The notes beneath the pieces are model-generated. The model was not told the origin of the DNA, made no database searches, and saw only the letters and a program-made list of their open reading frames with translations. The position numbers and the translations under genes are program-made. From CAVSPO01 sp963730005 (GTDB lineage: Bacteria; Actinomycetota; Actinomycetes; Propionibacteriales; Propionibacteriaceae), in assembly GCA_963730005.1 (NCBI GenBank), contig CAVSPO010000028.1, positions 278,912-342,911 of the forward strand: a DNA stretch of 64,000 nt, given 5' to 3'. How positions within the stretch are numbered: position 1 is the first letter of the stretch; the number at the start of each line of letters is the position of its first letter. Shown piece after piece: positions 16,852 through 28,434 of the stretch.

Positions 16852-18399
16852 GTGAGCGCACTCACTTGGCAGGGGATCACCATGGTGATCTACCTCGCCG
16901 GCATGCTTGCCATCGGCTACTACGCGTTCAAGCGCACCGCGGACACCATGGGTGACTACATGCTGGGCGGACGCTCCCTCAGCCCGGCAGTCACCGCCTT
17001 GTCCGCCGGCGCCGCAGACATGTCCGGCTGGTTGCTGATGGGCCTGCCCGGCGCCGTTTTCGCCACCGGCCTGATCGAGGCCTGGATCGGTGTCGGTCTG
17101 ACGATCGGCGCCTGGCTGAACTGGAAGTTCGTCGCCCCCAGGCTGCGCGCCTACACCGAGGTCGCCCAGAACTCCATCACCATCCCGAGTTTCTTCGATC
17201 GCCGGTTGCGGGACGACAGTCGGGTGCTGCGTATCGTCGCAGGCCTGGTCATCCTGGTGTTCTTCACGTTCTACGTGTCCAGCGGCATGGTGGCCGGCGG
17301 CGTGTTCATGCAGAGCTCGTTCGGCACCGACTACCGCGTCGGGCTGCTGATCATCGCGGGCGTCACCGTGGCCTACACGCTGGTCGGTGGGTTCCTGGCC
17401 GTCAGCTACACCGACTTCGCCCAGGGTCTGCTGCTGTTCGTGTCGTTGCTGGCCGTGCCGATCGTCGGTCTGATCGTGGTCGGTGGCCCCGGCGCCGTGC
17501 TGGACGGTGTGCGCGCCGTGGACGCCGCCGAGGGCATCAACCGGCTGTCCCTGGTGCAGAACGCCACCCTGATCGGTGTGGTGTCGGCGCTGGCGTGGGG
17601 CCTGGGCTATTTCGGCCAGCCGCACATCATCGTCCGCTTCATGGCCATCCGGTCCATCAAGGAAACCGTCAGCGGCCGTCGCATCGGCATCGGCTGGATG
17701 ATCTTCACGCTCTGCGGGGCGATCGGGACCGCACTGGTGGGCGTGGCGTACTTCCACCAGCACCCCGAGCTGACCATCACTGATCCCGAGACCGTGTTCA
17801 TCGCGCTGGGAAGAATTCTCTTCCACCCGGTCCTCGCCGGCTTCATGCTGGCCGCGGTGCTGGCAGCCATCATGTCGACCGTGTCCAGCCAGCTGCTGGT
17901 CAGCGCGTCCGCGCTTGTCGAGGACATCGGCTCGGTGTTCATGCGCAACCCCACGCAGCGCTACAAAGTGCTGCTCAGCCGCCTCGCGGTGCTGACGGTC
18001 AGCCTGATCGCCGGAGTGCTGGCCTGGGAGCAGGACAACTCCATCCTCAACCTGGTCGCCTTCGCCTGGGCCGGGTTCGGCGCGGCGTTCGGCCCCACCG
18101 TGCTGCTCAGCCTGTGGTGGCGCAAGCTCACCGCTGCTGGCGCCATCGCCGGCATGATCACGGGAGCGGCGGTGGTGGGCATCTGGGGCAACGTCTCCGG
18201 TGGCCCCGGTGGCCTGTTCGACTTCTACGAGATCATCCCCGGCTTCCTGGCCAACCTGCTGGTCGCCGTGGTGGTGTCGTTGGCCGTCTACAAGCCCAAC
18301 GCCGAGATCGAGGGCGAGTTCGACGAGGCGTCGCGGCGCGTCGCCCAGATGCACGACAACCGCAGCGAGGTCGGGCCCGAGGCTCCGGTCGTCGCCTGA
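16852..18399 (+). CDS. putP: Sodium/proline symporter
   Basis: 515 residues, about 13 membrane helices, with a GTG start behind GGAGG. SAGAADMSGWLLMGLPGA carries the sodium-site Asp (D56) and Ser (S58) known from E. coli PutP. DYMLGGRSL, FGQPHIIVRFMAI and SAILAEDI-like VSASALVEDIGS are family hallmarks. It imports proline with Na+, for nutrition or osmoprotection. No putA is nearby. It ends with a triplicated in-frame stop and faces carB across a perfect palindromic terminator. Confidence 0.95.
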   Translation: MSALTWQGITMVIYLAGMLAIGYYAFKRTADTMGDYMLGGRSLSPAVTALSAGAADMSGWLLMGLPGAVFATGLIEAWIGVGLTIGAWLNWKFVAPRLRAYTEVAQNSITIPSFFDRRLRDDSRVLRIVAGLVILVFFTFYVSSGMVAGGVFMQSSFGTDYRVGLLIIAGVTVAYTLVGGFLAVSYTDFAQGLLLFVSLLAVPIVGLIVVGGPGAVLDGVRAVDAAEGINRLSLVQNATLIGVVSALAWGLGYFGQPHIIVRFMAIRSIKETVSGRRIGIGWMIFTLCGAIGTALVGVAYFHQHPELTITDPETVFIALGRILFHPVLAGFMLAAVLAAIMSTVSSQLLVSASALVEDIGSVFMRNPTQRYKVLLSRLAVLTVSLIAGVLAWEQDNSILNLVAFAWAGFGAAFGPTVLLSLWWRKLTAAGAIAGMITGAAVVGIWGNVSGGPGGLFDFYEIIPGFLANLLVAVVVSLAVYKPNAEIEGEFDEASRRVAQMHDNRSEVGPEAPVVA

Positions 18400-18426
18400 A
18401 CTGTCGCCTGAACTGTCGTCTGAACC
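18391..18426 (+). repeat. Three tandem 12-bp copies at the putP stop
   Basis: GTCGCCTGAACT at 18391 and 18403 and GTCGTCTGAACC at 18415 repeat the last codons and stop of putP. As the unit is 12 bp, TGA recurs in frame three times (18397, 18409, 18421). Confidence 0.85.
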
Positions 18427-18436
18427 GAAACACGAT

Positions 18437-18466
18437 CTGGCCCGGCGCTTGCAAGCGCCGGGCCAG
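18437..18466. terminator. Perfect 30-bp palindrome, bidirectional terminator
   Basis: CTGGCCCGGCGCTTG followed directly by its exact reverse complement, then GTTTG on the + side. It lies between the convergent putP and carB genes and can serve both. GC content is very high and the T tract is short. Confidence 0.8.
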
Positions 18467-18510
18467 TTTGCCGTTCGCAGGTGGGGCAGATGCCGTTCCC
18501 GGGGCCGGGG

Positions 18511-21741
<3,231 letters not shown>

Positions 21742-21874
21742 TGCAGGTCCCTTCGACGTGGAGGCGACCAGCCTGGTTGGTGGCCTGCGTCCCTCGGGGA
21801 GCGACGTTACTGGCTGCGCGCCACGAACACACGGGCCTGCGCGCAACACGTACCCAATGCCGGCCAATTCGTCA

Positions 21875-21900
21875 GGCCCGGCGGGAAGCCCGCCCGGGCC
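21875..21900 (-). terminator. GC-rich hairpin after azlD
   Basis: GGCCCGGCGGG-AAG-CCCGCCCGGGCC, an 11-bp stem with one bulge, lies just beyond the azlD stop. It probably terminates the azlCD transcript before carB. Confidence 0.5.
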
Positions 21901-21903
21901 GGG

Positions 21904-22224
21904 TCAGGTCAGCTGAGCCCCGGCGAGGCGGGTCAGGGCGGCAGCGGCAGCGCCGATCACCACCACCAGCAGGAACGGCGCACGCAACCGCAGCGCCACC
22001 ACCGCTGCCACCAGGGACGCCAGTCGGGCGTCCAGCGCCAGCTGTTGCCCACTGGCGAAGGTGTTGGCCATCACCAGCGACGCCAACAGGCCGATCGTCA
22101 GCGAGCTGCTGATCTTGACCAGCATCGGGCTGTCCAGCAGCCTCTGCGGCACCAGGTACCCGGACAGCTTGAGCAGGTAGCAGGCCGCCGCGCCGGCCAG
22201 CAGCCACCACCACAGGGCGCTCAT
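21904..22224 (-). CDS. azlD: AzlD family branched-chain amino acid export subunit
   Basis: 106 residues with four hydrophobic segments: MSALWWWLLAGAAACYLLK, then LGYLVP-type GYLVPQRLL and a terminal helix. The size, AzlD fold and the ATGA overlap with the upstream azlC gene establish the pair. AzlD is the small partner of AzlC in export of branched-chain amino acids or analogues from the cell. Confidence 0.85.
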   Translation of the reverse strand: MSALWWWLLAGAAACYLLKLSGYLVPQRLLDSPMLVKISSSLTIGLLASLVMANTFASGQQLALDARLASLVAAVVALRLRAPFLLVVVIGAAAAALTRLAGAQLT

Positions 22225-22931
22225 CGGGGGCTCTCCACATCGACCGGGTCGTCCTTCTCGCGCACCTGCGGGTCGCCGCGGTGTTGGGTCCAGCCCAGCA
22301 CGCCGGCGACCACCGCGGCGACCAGGATCGGGATGCCGCCCGGCAGCCAGGGCGTCACCAGGACCGTCACCAGGCCGCACACCACGGCAACCGCCCAGGC
22401 GTCCCGGTTGACCAGGCGCGGCCAGAGCAGCCCGATGAAGGCCGCGATGGCCGCCCCGTCCAGACCCCAGCGTTTCGGGTCCCCGATGACCTCGCCGGCC
22501 ATCGCACCCACCAGCGTGAACAGGCTCCACAGCACCCAGGTGCCCACGCCGGCGGTCCAGAAGCCGCGGCGCTGCTCGAGTGGCTCGGTCTGCGCGGTGC
22601 AGGTGGCCATCGATTCGTCGATGGTGAGGTGGGCCATCACCGCCTTCCTCGCCGCGCGCGGACGGGCGAGCCGGTTGATCTGGACGCCGTAGAGCCCGTT
22701 GCGCAGCCCCAGCAGCGCAGCGGTGGTCAGTGCCGCAACGGGCGCACCCCCGGCCCCGATGACGCCCACGAAGGCAAACTGGCTTGCCCCGGTGAACATC
22801 AGCAGACTCAACGCCATGGCTTGGGCCACCGACAGCCCGGCGGCCACCGCCAGCGCACCGTACGAGATCCCGTACAGCCCGGTGGCCAGGGCGATCGACA
22901 GCCCCATCCGGGTCGCTGGTGTCGAGATCAC
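22221..22931 (-). CDS. azlC: AzlC family branched-chain amino acid permease
   Basis: 236 residues with a GTG start at 22931. GLSVAQAMALSLLMFTGASQFA and a DES motif after the fourth helix (LTIDESMA) are AzlC signatures. It forms a two-component exporter with AzlD (4-bp overlap). The C-terminus is extended by a charged tail (HRGDPQVREKDDPVDVESPR). No Lrp-type regulator is adjacent. Confidence 0.9.
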   Translation of the reverse strand: MISTPATRMGLSIALATGLYGISYGALAVAAGLSVAQAMALSLLMFTGASQFAFVGVIGAGGAPVAALTTAALLGLRNGLYGVQINRLARPRAARKAVMAHLTIDESMATCTAQTEPLEQRRGFWTAGVGTWVLWSLFTLVGAMAGEVIGDPKRWGLDGAAIAAFIGLLWPRLVNRDAWAVAVVCGLVTVLVTPWLPGGIPILVAAVVAGVLGWTQHRGDPQVREKDDPVDVESPR

Positions 22932-23003
22932 CCGGACAGCCTAGGACAGGCGCTGCCAAGGACCCAGCGGGCTCAAGGCCACCGTTCAGCAGGGCACCCC
23001 TCG

Positions 23004-23049
23004 TTGACCGGTGGCCATTCCCCGACTACGACGAATCGCCACCGTTCAA
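23004..23049. repeat. 46-bp palindromic repeat, copy 1
   Basis: TTGACCGGTGGCCATT ... GAATCGCCACCGTTCAA form the two arms. It has the same length and most of the same bases as the copy at 28336. A further half-unit GGCCACCGTTCAGCAGGGC precedes it at 22978 and CAACAGGGC follows it, so the locus looks like a partial tandem. It lies upstream of azlC and of the alcohol dehydrogenase, which are divergent. Confidence 0.75.
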
Positions 23050-23153
23050 CAGGGCCGACCTCTTCCTTCCGGTGGGGCAACCCTGAGAGAATGCGTCCAG
23101 GCGGCGACGCCGACCTGGCCCCGTCGCAGCCGTTTCATCGCAAGGGAGCACCG

Positions 23154-24188
23154 ATGACGAAAATGAAGGCAGTCCAGTACGCCGAGTACGGCAAGGGAGC
23201 GGTCGTCAACGAGGTTGACAAGCCGACCCCGGGCCCCGGCGAGGTCCTCCTCAAGGTCACTGCGGCCGGCGCCTGCCACTCCGATTCGTTCATCATGGGC
23301 GCGCCGGAGGGCGCTTTCCAGGTGCCCCTGACCCTGGGCCACGAGGGTGCCGGTGTCGTCGCCGAGCTCGGCCCGGGCACCAGGGGCGTCACGGTCGGCG
23401 AGGCGGTGCTGGTCTTCGGGCCGCAGGGCTGCGGTCGCTGCCACGCCTGCGCCTCGGGCAACGAGAACAACTGTGAGAACTACATGGACGCCCCCGGCAT
23501 CAACCATGACGGCGCCATGGCGGAGTACCAGATCGTCAAGGACACCCGTCATCTGGTGCCGCTCGGCGATCTGGACCCGGTCGCGTCCGCCTCCCTGACT
23601 GACGCCGCGCTCACGCCGTACCACGCGATCAAGCCGTCGATTCCCCGTCTGATTCCCGGCACGACAGCTGTGGTCATCGGTGTGGGTGGCCTGGGCCACA
23701 TCGGGGTGCAGATGCTCAAGGCGCTCACCGCCGCCACGATCATCGCGCTCGACGTCAGCGACGACAAGCTCGCCTTCGCCAGGCAGAACGGTGCGCACCA
23801 CGCCTTCCTGTCCAACCCGGACGCGGTCGACGAGGTCAAGAGACTGACCAACGGTCGGGGCGCGGACGCCGTCTTCGACTTCGTCGGCGCCCAGCCCACG
23901 CTCGACCTGGCGCACCAGCTCGTTGCCGTGATGGGCGAGATCGCGATCGTCGGGGTCGCGCAGGGTGCCATTCCGGTGGGCTACCTGACCATGAAGTTCG
24001 ACACGTCGGTCCGGGTCTGCAACTGGGGCACTCGCGCCGAGCTGATGGAGTGCGTCGAGATGGCACGCCAGGGTGACATCAGGATCCACACCGAGTCGTT
24101 CAGCATCGACCAGGCGCCGCAGATCTACGAGCGGATGCATGCCGGCACCTTGAAGGGCCGTGCGGTCATCGACATGTCGAAGAGCTGA
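23154..24188 (+). CDS. Zinc-dependent NAD(P) alcohol dehydrogenase
   Basis: 344 residues, medium-chain dehydrogenase. Catalytic zinc ligands Cys41 (GACHSD), His63 and Glu64 (GHEGAG) are present. The structural zinc cysteines are 93, 96, 99 and 107 (CGRCHACASGNENNC). The Rossmann loop is VIGVGGLGHIG, followed by an Asp that favours NAD (ALDVSDDK). It is similar to alcohol dehydrogenases of the AdhT/Rhodococcus-Sulfolobus type. AAGGGAG precedes the ATG. It stands alone, so the physiological alcohol is unknown. Confidence 0.9.
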   Translation: MTKMKAVQYAEYGKGAVVNEVDKPTPGPGEVLLKVTAAGACHSDSFIMGAPEGAFQVPLTLGHEGAGVVAELGPGTRGVTVGEAVLVFGPQGCGRCHACASGNENNCENYMDAPGINHDGAMAEYQIVKDTRHLVPLGDLDPVASASLTDAALTPYHAIKPSIPRLIPGTTAVVIGVGGLGHIGVQMLKALTAATIIALDVSDDKLAFARQNGAHHAFLSNPDAVDEVKRLTNGRGADAVFDFVGAQPTLDLAHQLVAVMGEIAIVGVAQGAIPVGYLTMKFDTSVRVCNWGTRAELMECVEMARQGDIRIHTESFSIDQAPQIYERMHAGTLKGRAVIDMSKS

Positions 24189-24227
24189 CTGCCCCGAGTC
24201 GTCACCGGTCAAAGCGTCATCAAAGCG

Positions 24228-24524
24228 TCAGAAGCCCACCAGCACCGCGACCAGACCGCCCACCATGAACACGATCAGCGCGGTGCGGCTCAGCCTCGAC
24301 CCTTCGGCGAGCGCGCGCTCCCGATCGTCCTTGTCCTTGATCAGCAAGGCGCTGCGGTCGTGCAGCCCGCTGGCCATCAGGAACCCTCCGGAGACCACCA
24401 GCACGACGGCCACGACGGAGAAGAAGGCCGCCTGCTGGGCGCGTCCCAGGTAGAAGATCGGCACTGCCGCGAAGACCGCCAGGAAGCCGAAGACCAGCGG
24501 CGGTACCCCACGAAACCGGCGCAT
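24228..24524 (-). CDS. Small membrane protein, unknown
   Basis: 98 residues with three hydrophobic segments (LVFGFLAVFAAVPIFYL, AFFSVVAVVLVVSGGFLMA, ALIVFMVGGLVAVLVGF) separated by a charged loop, KDKDDRERALAEGSR. A GAGGGGG site precedes the ATG. I do not recognise a family. It is divergent from the next small membrane gene. Confidence 0.6.
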   Translation of the reverse strand: MRRFRGVPPLVFGFLAVFAAVPIFYLGRAQQAAFFSVVAVVLVVSGGFLMASGLHDRSALLIKDKDDRERALAEGSRLSRTALIVFMVGGLVAVLVGF

Positions 24525-24650
24525 CCGGACCCCCTCGGTCGAGCAGCCCCGGTCGATCTGAGTGGCCCGGGAGTCATCAACTGCTTCGTAAGACTACCGA
24601 TCGCGCCGCTGCGCTTTGGGGCTTGGCCGTCCATCTGGTGCGATGGGGGC

Positions 24651-24968
24651 ATGGACAAGCCGGAACCCGCCCACGAACCACCACTTCTGATGGCGTTGCT
24701 GACGGGCCTGGTCGGGACGATGACCGGCTTGCCCGCCGCCCTGCTGTGGATCGGATTGCTGATGCTCGGCCGCGGCCAGGACCTCGGCTACCCGCCGCCG
24801 CTCTCGGGGCCCTTGCTGGCGGTCAACGCGCTGTTCGTGCTGATTCTGGTGGTGGGCCCACCTGCTGTCGCCTATGCGATGTACCACGGATACTGCAGAC
24901 CCAGGACGGGGATCCTGCTGGCTCTCGCCGTGCTGACGGGCGCCTGGGTGGTGCTGCTGCGGGCCTGA
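24651..24968 (+). CDS. Small membrane protein, unknown
   Basis: 105 residues, three predicted membrane helices (LLMALLTGLVGTMTGLPAAL; LLAVNALFVLILVVGPPAVA; ILLALAVLTGAWVVLL). No family recognised. The gene is convergent with hisF, only 9 bp apart at the 3' ends. Codon use matches the neighbours. Confidence 0.55.
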   Translation: MDKPEPAHEPPLLMALLTGLVGTMTGLPAALLWIGLLMLGRGQDLGYPPPLSGPLLAVNALFVLILVVGPPAVAYAMYHGYCRPRTGILLALAVLTGAWVVLLRA

Positions 24969-24977
24969 CGGGGGCGT

Positions 24978-25745
24978 TCAGAGGTTGACGGGCAGCCCTC
25001 TGGAGGCGAGGTACTCCTTGACCTGGCGGATGCTGAAGGTGCGGAAGTGGAACACCGAGGCGGCCAGCACGGCCGTGGCATGCCCCTGCTCGACTGCCTC
25101 GAAGAAGTGCTCCAGCTTTCCGGCGCCACCGGAAGCGATGATGGGCAGCTTGACGGCGTCGGCGATGGCCCGGGTGAAGGGCAGGTCGTAGCCGTTCAGG
25201 GTGCCGTCACCGTCCATGCTGGTCGGCAGGATCGTTCCGGCGCCCAGCGCCTCGCACTGGCGTGCCCACTCGACGCAGTCGAGCCCGGTGCCGCGCTGGC
25301 CGCCGGCCACCACCACCTCGAAGCCGGACGCCATGGTGTCGTTGCGGCGGCCGTCGATGGCGACGGTGATGCGATCAGACCCGAAGGTCTTGGCGCCTTC
25401 GCTGATCAGATCGGGGTTCTTGACCGCGGCGCTGTTCATCGACACCTTGGCGACCCCGACGTCGAACAGGTCGTTCATGTCGCGCAGCGAGCTGATGCCG
25501 CCGCCCACGGTGAGCGGGATGCCGGACAGCACACCGGCCACGGCGCGGGCCCACTCGATGCGGTTGGCGCGGCCCTCGACGGTGGCCGCGATGTCGAGCA
25601 TGGCCAGTTCGTCGGCGCCCTCGGCCTGGTAGAACTGGGCGTTCTGCACCGGGTCGCCGGCGTCGCGCAGACCAACGAAGTTGACGCCCTTGACGACGCG
25701 GCCGTCCTTCATGTCCAGACAAGGGATGATCTTCACCGGCTGCAT
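24978..25745 (-). CDS. hisF: Imidazole glycerol phosphate synthase cyclase subunit
   Basis: 255 residues, complete TIM barrel. The catalytic aspartates are Asp11 (IIPCLDMKDGRVVKG) and Asp131 (VAIDGRR). GGGISS and ASGGAG are the phosphate-binding loops. With HisH it converts PRFAR plus glutamine ammonia to imidazole glycerol phosphate and AICAR (histidine and purine cross-talk). GAGAGGAGG lies before the ATG. No other his gene is in the window; the AICAR-using enzyme lies at 42914. Confidence 0.97.
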   Translation of the reverse strand: MQPVKIIPCLDMKDGRVVKGVNFVGLRDAGDPVQNAQFYQAEGADELAMLDIAATVEGRANRIEWARAVAGVLSGIPLTVGGGISSLRDMNDLFDVGVAKVSMNSAAVKNPDLISEGAKTFGSDRITVAIDGRRNDTMASGFEVVVAGGQRGTGLDCVEWARQCEALGAGTILPTSMDGDGTLNGYDLPFTRAIADAVKLPIIASGGAGKLEHFFEAVEQGHATAVLAASVFHFRTFSIRQVKEYLASRGLPVNL

Positions 25746-25919
25746 TGCCGGCCTCCTCTCGGGTTGGTGCAGACGAGCCTAGCCCTGCTGTCGGACACCG
25801 CAGCAATCAGCCGGTCACGCGCAGTTGCCGCCCTCAGCTGCGGCACGGGCAGGCTGGGGGTGGTCATGTTCCACGTGAAACATTTCGTGCGGCACACCTC
25901 GTGCGCAGCGGGCAGTCGT

Positions 25920-26936
25920 CTACAGCCAGGCGTCGGCCAGCAACTGCAGCGACCTGTGGCGAACGGCCGGGTCGTAGGCGTAGCTGACGGCGATGATCTC
26001 GTCGGCGCCGGTCTGCTCGACGATCCGCTGCAGCTGGGCCCGTGCAGTGGCCGGTGAACCCACGGCCTGGAATCGTAGGTGGTGGTCGAGGGCGTCGACG
26101 AGTCTGCGGGGCATCGTCGCGGCGAGGTCGTCGACCGGTGGTGTGAGCGGGCTGCGTTGCGCCGTCGGGTCGAACTTCCAGGCGTTGAGCGCCAGCGTGC
26201 TGGTGAACTCGCGGCGCGCCTCGGCGTCGGTGTCGGCCACCAGGACGTTGACGCCCACCTGCACGTGGGGTTTGGTGATCTGGGCAGTAGGTCGTTTCGA
26301 GCTGAACAAGGAGCGGTAGGTGGCGATCGACTTCTGGGCTGTGTCGGCCGCGAAGTGGGCGGCCACCGAGAGAGGCAACCCCAGCTCGGCACCGATGGCG
26401 CCGCCGTTGCCGGTGGAGCTGAGCATCCACATCGGGACGTTCGTGTCCCGGGCGACGCCGGCCTGGATCGGCAGGCCGTCCGGCTGCCCCTGGGGCCCCA
26501 TCCACTGCTGCATCATGAGCACCGCTTCAGCGAACGCGTGCGGCTCGGCGGAGGTGCGGTTCAGCAGGCGTGACGTCAGACCGTCGGTGCCCGGGGCGCG
26601 GCCCAGGCCCAGGTCGATGCGGTCGCCGTGCAGTTGAACGAGGGTGCCGAACTGCTCGGCGACCACCAGCGGCGAGTGGTTGGGCGCCATGATGCCGCCG
26701 GAGCCCACCCGGATGGTGCTGGTGACCGACGCCGCCCGGTCGATCAGCACCACCGTTGCGGAGGATGCGATCGAGGCCGTGTTGTGGTGTTCGGCGAACC
26801 AGTAGCGCGTGTAGCCCGACTGCTCGGCCAGCTGCACTGCCTCGAGTGACGCGCTGATGGCGTCCCGGAAGGATTGTCCCTGGGAGACGGCGATCAGGTC
26901 GAGGACGCTGAGGGGCACCTGCGTGGCGTTGGGCAT
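25920..26936 (-). CDS. Luciferase-like (LLM) flavin-dependent oxidoreductase
   Basis: 338 residues with a bacterial luciferase-like TIM barrel. VPLSVLDLIAVSQGQS, YTRYWFAEHHNTASIASSA, RVGSGGIMAPNHSPL and LGLGRAPGTDG are typical of the MsnO8/YhbW group of LLM class enzymes. These use reduced FMN (or F420) for oxygenation or oxidation of varied organic substrates. The substrate is not predictable from context. Genes on both sides are unrelated. Confidence 0.85.
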   Translation of the reverse strand: MPNATQVPLSVLDLIAVSQGQSFRDAISASLEAVQLAEQSGYTRYWFAEHHNTASIASSATVVLIDRAASVTSTIRVGSGGIMAPNHSPLVVAEQFGTLVQLHGDRIDLGLGRAPGTDGLTSRLLNRTSAEPHAFAEAVLMMQQWMGPQGQPDGLPIQAGVARDTNVPMWMLSSTGNGGAIGAELGLPLSVAAHFAADTAQKSIATYRSLFSSKRPTAQITKPHVQVGVNVLVADTDAEARREFTSTLALNAWKFDPTAQRSPLTPPVDDLAATMPRRLVDALDHHLRFQAVGSPATARAQLQRIVEQTGADEIIAVSYAYDPAVRHRSLQLLADAWL

Positions 26937-26989
26937 GGCAGGACAACGTGCCCGTCCGGGATCGTATTCCGCCCCTTGTCAGCGTGGGC

Positions 26990-27568
26990 TCAGAGTTCGC
27001 GGACCACCCGGGCCGGGTTGCCGACGGCCACCACGTTGGCCGGCAGGTCGCGGGTGACCACCGCCCCCGAGCCGACCACGGTGTTCTCGCCGATGCTGAC
27101 GCCCGGGTTGACGATCACCCCGCCGCCCAACCAGACGTTGTTCCCGAGCGTGATCGGCTTCGCCCCTTCCAGCTTGTCGAGCCGTTGCTGGGGGTCCAGG
27201 GGGTGGGTGGGGGTGAGCAACTGCACGTTGGGGCCGATCTGGCAGTCGTCACCGATGACGATCGGTGCCACGTCCAGGGCCGTCAGCCCGTAGTTGATGA
27301 AGCAGCGGGCACCGATGCTGATCTGGGTGCCGTAGTCGACGTGCAACGGCGGCCGCACCTCGGCGCCTTCCCCGACGTGACCGAGCAGCTGCGTCAGCAG
27401 CGCCGCTGCGTCAGGGTCACCAGCCTCGAAGGCTTGACGATAGGCGGCAGCCAGCTCGACGGCCCGCCGTGAGTCCTGGGCCAGCTCCGGATCATCGGCA
27501 CTGTAGAGCTCACCGGCCAGCATCCGTTCCCGGTTGCTCCGGTCGTCGGCCGGGAAGGGGTTCGTCAT
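26990..27568 (-). CDS. Sugar O-acetyltransferase (maltose/galactoside acetyltransferase family)
   Basis: 192 residues from the ATG at 27568. MLAGELYSADDPEL is the N-terminal maltose acetyltransferase (Mac) domain. The left-handed beta-helix hexapeptide repeats run from about 70 to 180 (IGDDCQIGPNV, LGNNVWLGGG, IGENTVVGSGAVVTRDLP). The catalytic His lies in LTPTHPLD. It transfers acetyl from acetyl-CoA to a sugar hydroxyl in the cytoplasm. Length is normal. Confidence 0.9.
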   Translation of the reverse strand: MTNPFPADDRSNRERMLAGELYSADDPELAQDSRRAVELAAAYRQAFEAGDPDAAALLTQLLGHVGEGAEVRPPLHVDYGTQISIGARCFINYGLTALDVAPIVIGDDCQIGPNVQLLTPTHPLDPQQRLDKLEGAKPITLGNNVWLGGGVIVNPGVSIGENTVVGSGAVVTRDLPANVVAVGNPARVVREL

Positions 27569-27677
27569 GGGTTCAGTCTGCCTGCCGTTCAAGGGTCGCG
27601 CTCGGTGCGCCAGTCATCACGAGCGCGCGGTGCGCCAGCCGATGCGCTGCCAGGCGCAGTCCTCTACAGTCCGGCAC

Positions 27678-28322
27678 ATGAGGATGTTCGCAGCGATCAG
27701 ACCCTCGTCCGCCGCCTCGCAACACCTGGACGCCGCCTTGCTGGCGGTGGGTCTGGGCTGGCCCATGCGGGTGGTGCCCGCAGAACAGCACCACATCACC
27801 CTGGCGTTCTACGGCGAGGTCCCTGACGGTGCCGCCGACGACCTGGCGGCCGCGTTGGCCCAGGGGCTGGCCGCCGCGGCATGGCGCAGCGGCCCCGAGC
27901 CGTTGACACTGGCGTTGGCCGGTGCGGGCTGTTTCAGCGGACGATCGCTGTGGGTGGGTGTCCGTGACGAGCCGGCGGGCGCCCTGCGCATCCTGGCCGA
28001 GGCGGCAGGCGAGGCGGCGACCAGCTGCGGCCTGCGGCTGCCGGACGGCGATCGTCCCCGTTTCCGTGCCCACCTGACGGTGGCCCGGATGGGGGCCCGG
28101 GCGGCCGCTCGGGCCGAGCAGCGCGGCGGTCGTGGCCGGGCGTGGCAGGGACGCCGGCGCGGGGGTTCCGAGCCGTCGCCGCTGGACGCGCTCGCCCAGG
28201 CCCTGGCCGTCTATCGGGGGCCGTCGTGGGAAGCGGACGCGGTGGAGCTGTTCTCGTCGAAACTGGGTGCAGGGCGTTCCGGCGGGCCGCTGTACGAGAC
28301 GGCGGCGCGCCTGCCGTTGTGA
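27678..28322 (+). CDS. thpR: RNA 2',3'-cyclic phosphodiesterase (ThpR, LigT-like)
   Basis: 214 residues, 2H phosphoesterase fold. The two HxT motifs are HIT (His39-Thr41 in QHHITLAFYGE) and HLT (His132-Thr134 in RAHLTVARMG). MRMFAAIRPS is the family start. It hydrolyses RNA 2',3'-cyclic phosphates, historically assayed as RNA ligase. An Arg/Gly-rich insert (EQRGGRGRAWQGRRRGG) after the second motif is unusual and may be a disordered loop. It is convergent with the GH3 gene. Confidence 0.85.
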   Translation: MRMFAAIRPSSAASQHLDAALLAVGLGWPMRVVPAEQHHITLAFYGEVPDGAADDLAAALAQGLAAAAWRSGPEPLTLALAGAGCFSGRSLWVGVRDEPAGALRILAEAAGEAATSCGLRLPDGDRPRFRAHLTVARMGARAAARAEQRGGRGRAWQGRRRGGSEPSPLDALAQALAVYRGPSWEADAVELFSSKLGAGRSGGPLYETAARLPL

Positions 28323-28335
28323 GAGGCACCCGCGC

Positions 28336-28381
28336 TTGACCGGTGGTCATTGTTCGACTTCGCCGAATGGCCACCGGTCAA
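28336..28381. repeat. 46-bp palindromic repeat, copy 2
   Basis: The arms TTGACCGGTGGTCATT and AATGGCCACCGGTCAA pair over 16 bases with one G-T. It is the same length as the copy at 23004 and mostly identical to it, with CAGCGC following where the other has CAGGGC. It lies between the convergent thpR and GH3 genes. Confidence 0.8.
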
Positions 28382-28387
28382 CAGCGC

Positions 28388-28421
28388 AAGGATGGGGCCG
28401 GGAGACCCCGGCCCCTTCCTT
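28388..28421. terminator. Bidirectional hairpin between thpR and GH3 genes
   Basis: AAGGATGGGGCCGGG-AGA-CCCCGGCCCCTTCCTT pairs at about 14 of 16 positions with a very short loop. It lies between two convergent stops, directly after the 46-bp repeat. Confidence 0.65.
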
Positions 28422-28434
28422 GACGCTCAGCAGG

